From assembly GCA_017399665.1 (NCBI GenBank), contig JAFQBR010000038.1, positions 1 to 6,852 on the forward strand: a DNA stretch of 6,852 bases, read 5' to 3'. The DNA comes from Clostridia bacterium (GTDB lineage Bacteria > Bacillota_A > Clostridia > Christensenellales > Borkfalkiaceae). Of this stretch, positions 5,777 through 6,852 are shown one piece after another. Each line of letters opens with the position of its first letter. Within the stretch, counting starts at the first letter, position 1. The notes below the pieces were generated by a model. The model ran no database searches, was not told where the DNA came from, and saw only the letters and a program-made list of their open reading frames with translations. The position numbers were made by a program, and so were the translations under genes.

Positions 5777-6852
5777 TTATACGTTTCTCTTTTTGATTTC
5801 GTCTTTAATAACGAATTCTATTGCCCTTTCTATTGCTCCCATAATTGTACCGCTATGCCCAAGTCGGCCATAGCGAATTTTAAGTGCAGAAAGGTCCAAT
5901 ATTTTTTCTTCCTTTAAAAATGCATCTATTTTTTCTATATAAGAATACCCTAAATCGCAAACCTTACCGTTAATAATTATTTCTCTTACACCGGTAACGC
6001 CTATTATGCTTCTTATAAGCAACGCCATACCCTGCGCGCTTTTTGTTACGGCGCGGTTTTCTTTTTTACCGCCAAGGCGATAACCTTCTAAAAATTCAGT
6101 AAATGAATTGCGCTCGTAACCACTTTCCCTGAACATAGCGTTAATACTACAAATATCTTCAAAAATAAGCGTTTCTCCGTTATAAACTACGGGAATTGCG
6201 CCAAATTCTGAAGCTAACCCGGACTGACTTTCAAAAAGTTTGCCGTTAAGCCAAAGCGCACCACCCGTACCGTAGTCGTTATACAAAAGAACGGTGTCTT
6301 CACTAAGCGCCTGCTCTGCATTTTCGGCAAGGATTTGTAAGCTAGCGTCGTTTGCAAGAATAGTTTTTATTTTAAAAGTATTTTCAAATAAATCTACTAA
6401 GCTTACGTCTTGACAGTCTTGATATTTATATTGAGTTTTGTATAAAAGCCCGGTTTGAGCATTTACCTTACCGGGCAAGCCTATACAAATACACTTTACT
6501 GGGGAAGTTGCAAGCGCAAGAAGCTCTTTTACAAGCTCTATAATGCGCGCAAGAACTTCCCTAGTTATAATTTCACAATCTGGCAAAACACGTTTTGCCA
6601 CAACTTCTTTTGAAAATCCTGCTAAAACGATTTTAATATCGTCTGAAGAGAAGTCTATGCCAATGACTGATGCGAACTCATTATTTACCTCTAACTGCAC
6701 CTGTTTTCTACCTCTTTCGCCGTTAGAAACAGATTGACTTTCCTTTACAAAGCCCAAGTTTATAAGTTCCCCTACTATTTTTGTAAGCGCAGGGTTAGAA
6801 AGCTCTGTTTTTTCGGCAAGCTCTGTTCTTGAACAATCTGAATGGAGATCGG
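5777..6852 (-). CDS. ROK-family transcriptional repressor (NagC/Mlc/XylR type), N-terminus outside window
   Basis: The frame is open to the right edge, so the true start lies outside; 357 residues are visible (numbered from the codon at 6850). Residues 6-35 form a winged helix-turn-helix: SRTELAEKTELSNPALTK, then GELINLGFV. The wing is ERGRKQVQLEVN (45-56), typical of ROK repressors. The TTG codon at 6757 lies inside this DNA-binding domain and is not a plausible start. The sugar-binding ROK fold follows: VIGIDF (62-67), CIGLPGKVN (122-130), ANDAS with the conserved Asp168, the GTGGALWLNG loop (194-203), GLASEFGA (211-218) with Glu215, and a closing LGHSGTIMGAIERA helix region. Two hallmarks are lost. 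The kinase phosphate loop DxGGT reads DFSSDD, and the His plus CxCGxxGC zinc site reads EFGAIPV followed by a single cysteine (234). It therefore probably senses a sugar without phosphorylating it. Heading the operon, it likely controls it and itself. NagC and Mlc are about 400 residues, so roughly 25-45 are missing here. Confidence 0.9.
   Translation of the reverse strand, partial: DLHSDCSRTELAEKTELSNPALTKIVGELINLGFVKESQSVSNGERGRKQVQLEVNNEFASVIGIDFSSDDIKIVLAGFSKEVVAKRVLPDCEIITREVLARIIELVKELLALATSPVKCICIGLPGKVNAQTGLLYKTQYKYQDCQDVSLVDLFENTFKIKTILANDASLQILAENAEQALSEDTVLLYNDYGTGGALWLNGKLFESQSGLASEFGAIPVVYNGETLIFEDICSINAMFRESGYERNSFTEFLEGYRLGGKKENRAVTKSAQGMALLIRSIIGVTGVREIIINGKVCDLGYSYIEKIDAFLKEEKILDLSALKIRYGRLGHSGTIMGAIERAIEFVIKDEIKKRNV

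Noticed and set aside
6543..6737. Plus-strand open frame of 64 codons
   Set aside because: It lies antisense to the ROK repressor coding region, which has clear domain matches. It has no independent support.
5777..6757. ROK sugar kinase (glucokinase) starting at the TTG at 6757
   Set aside because: The frame continues upstream with a winged helix-turn-helix, and the kinase phosphate motif and zinc motif are absent. A repressor fits better.
1..6852. CRISPR arrays, tRNA or rRNA genes, insertion sequences, phage genes, riboswitches
   Set aside because: No spaced direct repeats, cloverleaf-like segments, transposase or phage proteins were seen. Gaps other than 827-981 are 32 bases or shorter, too small for a riboswitch.

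Overview
The window is AT-rich bacterial DNA. It holds a four-gene block on the minus strand, which enters from the right edge, and one convergent membrane-protein gene on the plus strand at the left edge. The low GC, compact gene spacing, purine-rich Shine-Dalgarno sites and gene content (ROK repressor, GH94 phosphorylase, hexose-phosphate mutase) point to the Bacillota, most likely an uncultured gut-type clostridial lineage. No rRNA or other taxonomic marker is present, so this placement is an inference.

Layout from left to right. At 11-826 (+) lies a seven-helix membrane protein of the YwaF/TMEM164 family. At 827-981 is an intergenic stretch with an imperfect inverted repeat and a strong hairpin flanked by A and T runs, which looks like a terminator shared by the convergent genes. 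At 982-1791 (-) is an aldo/keto reductase. At 1824-4352 (-) is a GH94-type inverting glycoside phosphorylase. At 4360-5760 (-) is an alpha-D-phosphohexomutase. From 5777 to the right edge (-) is a ROK-family transcriptional repressor whose N-terminus lies outside the window.

Transcription of the minus-strand block runs repressor, mutase, phosphorylase, aldo/keto reductase, terminator. The intergenic gaps are 16, 7 and 32 bases, so this is almost certainly one operon whose promoter lies beyond the right edge. The central chemistry is coherent. The phosphorylase would split a beta-glucoside with inorganic phosphate to give alpha-glucose 1-phosphate. The mutase would convert that to glucose 6-phosphate for glycolysis. 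The ROK protein would sense a sugar and control expression. The same enzymes could run in reverse to build a glucoside. The role of the reductase is unclear; it may reduce the sugar released by the phosphorylase.

The points most worth a second look are the unassigned specificity of the divergent GH94 enzyme, the ROK repressor that has lost both the kinase phosphate signature and the zinc-binding cysteines, and the unexplained aldo/keto reductase. No mobile element, CRISPR array, tRNA or rRNA was seen.
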